This document shows positions 60,142-64,000 of a stretch of 64,000 nucleotides of DNA, piece by piece. Origin of the DNA: Mytilus trossulus (Eukaryota > Mollusca > Bivalvia > Mytilida > Mytilidae); assembly GCF_036588685.1 (NCBI RefSeq), contig NW_026963314.1:2349001-2413000 (forward strand). Reading direction: 5' to 3'. The notes beneath the pieces are model-generated. The model was not told the DNA's origin, did not search any database, and saw nothing but the letters and a program-made list of their open reading frames with translations. Position numbers and translations under genes: made by a program. Numbering within the stretch: the first letter of the stretch is position 1; each line of letters starts with the position of its first letter.

Positions 60142-63100
60142 GTAAGTGATATTGTATGTAGAACTCCTGTACAAAACGTACGTAAGTGACATTGTCTATA
60201 GTACTTCTGTTGATTACGAACTAGGTGACATTTTTCTGAAGCACTACTATTGATAACAAACGTAAGTGACATGGTCTATAAGACTCCTGTTGATTACGAA
60301 CGTAAGTGTCGTTGTATGCAGCACTCCTGTTGATTACGAACGTAAGTGTCATTGTATGCAGCACTCCTGTTGATTACGAACGTAAGTGACATTGTATGTA
60401 GCACTCCTGTTGACTACGAACGTAAGTGACATTGTATGTAGCACTCCTGTTGATTACGAACGTTAGTGTCATTGTATGTAGCACTCCTGTTGACTACGAA
60501 CGTTAGTGACATTGTATGTAGCACTCCTGTTGATTACGAACGTAAGTGTCATTGTATGCAGCACTCCTGTTGACTACGAACGTAAGTGACATTGTATGTA
60601 GCACTCCTGTTGATTACGAACGTAAGTGTCATTGTATGTAGCACTCCTGTTGATTACGAACGTAAGTGTCATTGTATGTAGAACTCCTGTTGACTACGAA
60701 CGTAAGTGACATTGTATGTAGCACTCTTGATGATTACGAACGTGAGTGACATTGTATGTAGCACTCCTGTTGATTACGAACGTAAGTGTCATTGTATGCA
60801 GCACTCCTGTTGATTACGAACGTTAGTGTCATTGTATGTAGCACTCCTGTTGACTACGAATGTTAGTGACATTGTATGTAGTACTCTTGTTGATTACGAA
60901 CGTAAGTGTCATTGTATGTAGCACTCATGTTGATTACGAACGTAAGTGTCATTGTATGTAGCACTCCTGTTGATTACGAACGTAAGTGTCATTGTATGTA
61001 GCACTCCTGTTGATTACGAACGTAAGTGACATTGTATATAGCACTCCTGTTGACTACGAACGTAAGTGACATTGTCGGTAGAACTCCTGTTGACTACGAA
61101 CGTGAGTGACATTGTATGTAGCACTCCTGTTGATTACGAACGTAAGTGTCATTGTATGTATCACTCCTGTTGATTACGAACGTAAGTGACATTGTATATA
61201 GCACTCCTGTTGACTACGAACGTAAGTGACATTGTCGGTAGAACTCCTGTTGACTACGAACGTGAGTGACATTGTATGTAGCACTCCTGTTGATTACGAA
61301 CGTAAGTGTCATTGTATGTAGCACTCCTGTTGATTACGAACGTAAGTGACATTGTATGTAGCACTCTTGATGATTACGAACGTAAGTGACATTGTATGTA
61401 GCACTCCTGTTGACTACGAACGTAAGTGACATTGTATGTAGCACTCCTGTTGATTACGAACGTAAGTGTCATTGTATGTAGCACTCCTGTTGATTACGAA
61501 CGTAAGTGACATTGTATGTAGCACTCTTGATGATTACGAACGTAAGTGACATTGTATGTAGCACTCCTGTTGATTACGAACGTAAGTGTCATTGTATGTA
61601 GCACTCCTGTTGATTACGAACGTAAGTGTCATTGTATGTAGCACTCTTGATGATTACGAACGTAAGTGACATTGTATGTAGCACTCCTGTTGACTACGAA
61701 CGTAAGTGACATTGTATGTAGCACTCCTGTTGATTACGAACGTAAGTGACATTGTATATAGCACTCCTGTTTACTACGAACGTAAGTGTCATTGTATGTA
61801 GCACTCCTGTTGATTACGAACGTAAGTGACATTGTATATAGCACTCCTGTTGATTACGAACGTAAGTGACATTGTATGTAGCACTCTTGATGATTACGAA
61901 CGTAAGTGTTATTGTATGTAGCACTCCTGTTGATTACGAACGTAAGTGACATTGTATATAGCACTCCTGTTGACTACGAACGTAAGTGACATTGTCGGTA
62001 GAACTCCGGTTGACTACGAACGTGAGTGACATTGTATGTAGCACTCCTGTTGATTACGAACGTAAGTGTCATTGTATGTAGCACTCTTGATGATTACGAA
62101 CGTAAGTGACATTGTATGTAGAACTCATGTTGACTACGAACGTAAGTGACATTGTATGTAGAACTCCTGTTGACTACGAACGTAAGTGACATTGTATGTA
62201 GCACTCTTGATGATTACGAACGTGAGTGACATTGTATGTAGCACTCCTGTTGATTACGAACGTAAGTGACATTGTATGTAGCACTCTTGATGATTACGAA
62301 CGTTAGTGACATTGTATGTAGCACTCCTGTTGATTACGAACGTAAGTGACATTGTATGTAGCACTCCTGTTGATTACGAACGTTAGTGACATTGTCGGTA
62401 GAACTCCTGTTGACTACGAACGTAAGTGACATTATATGTAGCACTCTTGATGATTACGAACGTAAGTGACATTGTATGTAGAACTCATGTTGACTACGAA
62501 CGTAAGTGACATTGTATGTAGAACTCCTGTTGACTACGAACGTAAGTGACATTGTATGTAGCACTCTTGATGATTACGAACGTGAGTGACATTGTATGTA
62601 GAACTCCTGTTGATTACGAACGTAATTGTCATTGTATGTAGCACTCCTGTTGATTACGAACGTAAGTGACATTGTATGTAGCACTCTTGATGATTACGAA
62701 CGTTAGTGACATTGTATGTAGAACTCATGTTGACTACGAACGTAAGTGACATTGTATGTAGAACTCCTGTTGATTACGAACGTGAGTGACATTGTATGTA
62801 GAACTCCTGTTGACTACGAACGTAAGTGACATTGTATGTAGCACTCCTGTTGATTACGAACGTAAGTGACATTGTATGTAGAACTCCTGTTGACTACGAA
62901 CGTAAGTGACATTGTATGTAGCACTCCTGTTGATTACGAACGTAAGTGTTATTGTATGTAGAACTCCTGTTGACTACGAACGTAAGTGACATTGTATGTA
63001 GAACTCCTGTTGATTACGAACGTAAGTGACATTGTATGTAGAACTCCTGTTGACTACGAACGTAAGTGACATTATATGTAGCACTCCTGTTGATTACGAA

Positions 63101-64000
63101 CGTAAGTGTCATTGTATGTATCACTCCTGTTGACTACGAACGTAAGTGTCATTGTATGCAGCACTCCTGTTGACTACGAACGTAAGTGACATTGTATGTA
63201 GCACTCCTGTTGATTACAAACGTAAGTGACATTGTATGCAGCACTCCTGTTGACTACGAACGTAAGTGACATTGTATGCAGCACTCCTGTTGACTACGAA
63301 CGTAAGTGACATTGTTTGTAGAACTCCTGTTGATTACGATCGTGAGTGTCATTGTATGTAGCACTCCTGTTGATTACGAACGTAAGTGTCATTGTATGTA
63401 GCACTCCTGTTGATTACGAACGTAAGTGACATTGTATGTAGCACTCTTGATGATTACGAACGTGAGTGACATTGTATGTAGAACTCCTGTTGATTACGAA
63501 CGTAAGTGACATTGTATGTAGAACTCCTGTTGACTACGAACGTAAGTGACATTGTATGTAGCACTCTTGATGATTACGAACGGGAGTGACATTGTATGTA
63601 GCACTCCTGTTGATTACGAATGTAAGTGACATTGTATGTAGCACTCTTGATGATTACGAACGTTAGTGACATTGTATGTAGCACTCCTGTTGATTACGAA
63701 CGTAAGTGACATTGTATGTAGCACTCCTGTTGATTACGAACGTTAGTGACATTGTCGGTAGAACTCCTGTTGACTACGAACGTAAGTGACATTGTATGTA
63801 GCACTCTTGATGATTACGAACGTAAGTGACATTGTATGTAGAACTCCTGTTGACTACGAACGTAAGTGACATTGTATGTAGCACTCCTGTTGATTACGAA
63901 CGTAAGTGTTATTGTATGTAGAACTCCTGTTGACCACGAACGTAAGTGACATTGTATGTAGAACTCCTGTTGATTACGAACGTAAGTGACATTGTATGTA
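60108..64000 (+). repeat. 40-bp minisatellite copied from the gene G exon 1 splice donor
   Basis: About 96 units from the exon border to the end of the window and probably beyond. The unit is GACATTGTATGTAGCACTCC then TGTTGATTACGAAC/GTAAGT. The first 34 nt match the last 34 nt of exon 1 (GACATAGTCTGTAGCACGCC and onward) and the last 6 are the donor. The first three or four units are the most diverged; further in they are very uniform, with recurring variants (GTAAGT, GTGAGT or GTTAGT; TGATTAC or TGACTAC; CTCCTGT or CTCTTGA). The period of 40 is not a multiple of three. Confidence 0.93.

Overview
The window looks like nuclear DNA of a bivalve mollusc, most likely a marine mussel (Mytilus or a close relative). 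It is AT-rich, genes are split by GT/AG introns, minisatellites are abundant, and several dispersed repeats of a kind I associate with mussel genomes recur on both strands. The genus is an inference; no marker gene is present.

One gene family dominates. Seven paralogues (A to G here) encode type I membrane proteins with one design. Exon 1 (about 880 nt) carries a signal peptide and a whole leucine-rich-repeat (LRR) ectodomain. A 57-69 nt exon 2 completes the LRR C-terminal cap. Exon 3 carries a juxtamembrane cysteine, one transmembrane helix and a short basic tail with a W-x-[KR]-x-[QK] and PP motif. Both introns are phase 1. A (+) shows only exons 2 and 3. B (-) is complete and divergent from C. 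C, D, E and F (+) are complete. G (+) shows exon 1 only and runs off the window. No intracellular TIR, ITAM or kinase domain is visible. A cell-surface recognition or adhesion role is plausible but inferred.

Layout: 1-1153 flank; 1154-18474 a 17.3-kb foldback transposon with matching terminal inverted repeats, a 9-bp target duplication and two multi-kilobase arrays in opposite orientation; 18.5-23 kb gene A exons 2 and 3 among repeats; 26.6-30.5 kb gene B; 31.1-31.7 kb a broken Tc1-like transposase; 32.3-36.6 kb gene C; 38.7-41.2 kb gene D; 45.4-47.6 kb gene E; 48.9-53.3 kb gene F; 53.8-55.5 kb minisatellites; 59.2-64 kb gene G.

The most striking pattern is that four of the seven paralogues carry a minisatellite whose unit is a copy of one of the gene's own exon/intron junctions. 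In B it is the exon 2 donor (43 bp), in C the exon 1 donor (92 bp), in F the exon 3 acceptor (60 bp) and in G the exon 1 donor (40 bp, about 96 copies to the window edge). The arrays therefore multiply splice sites. In F four consecutive acceptors are in frame, so the receptor stalk could vary in 20-residue steps. Splicing, expression and function cannot be proven from sequence alone.
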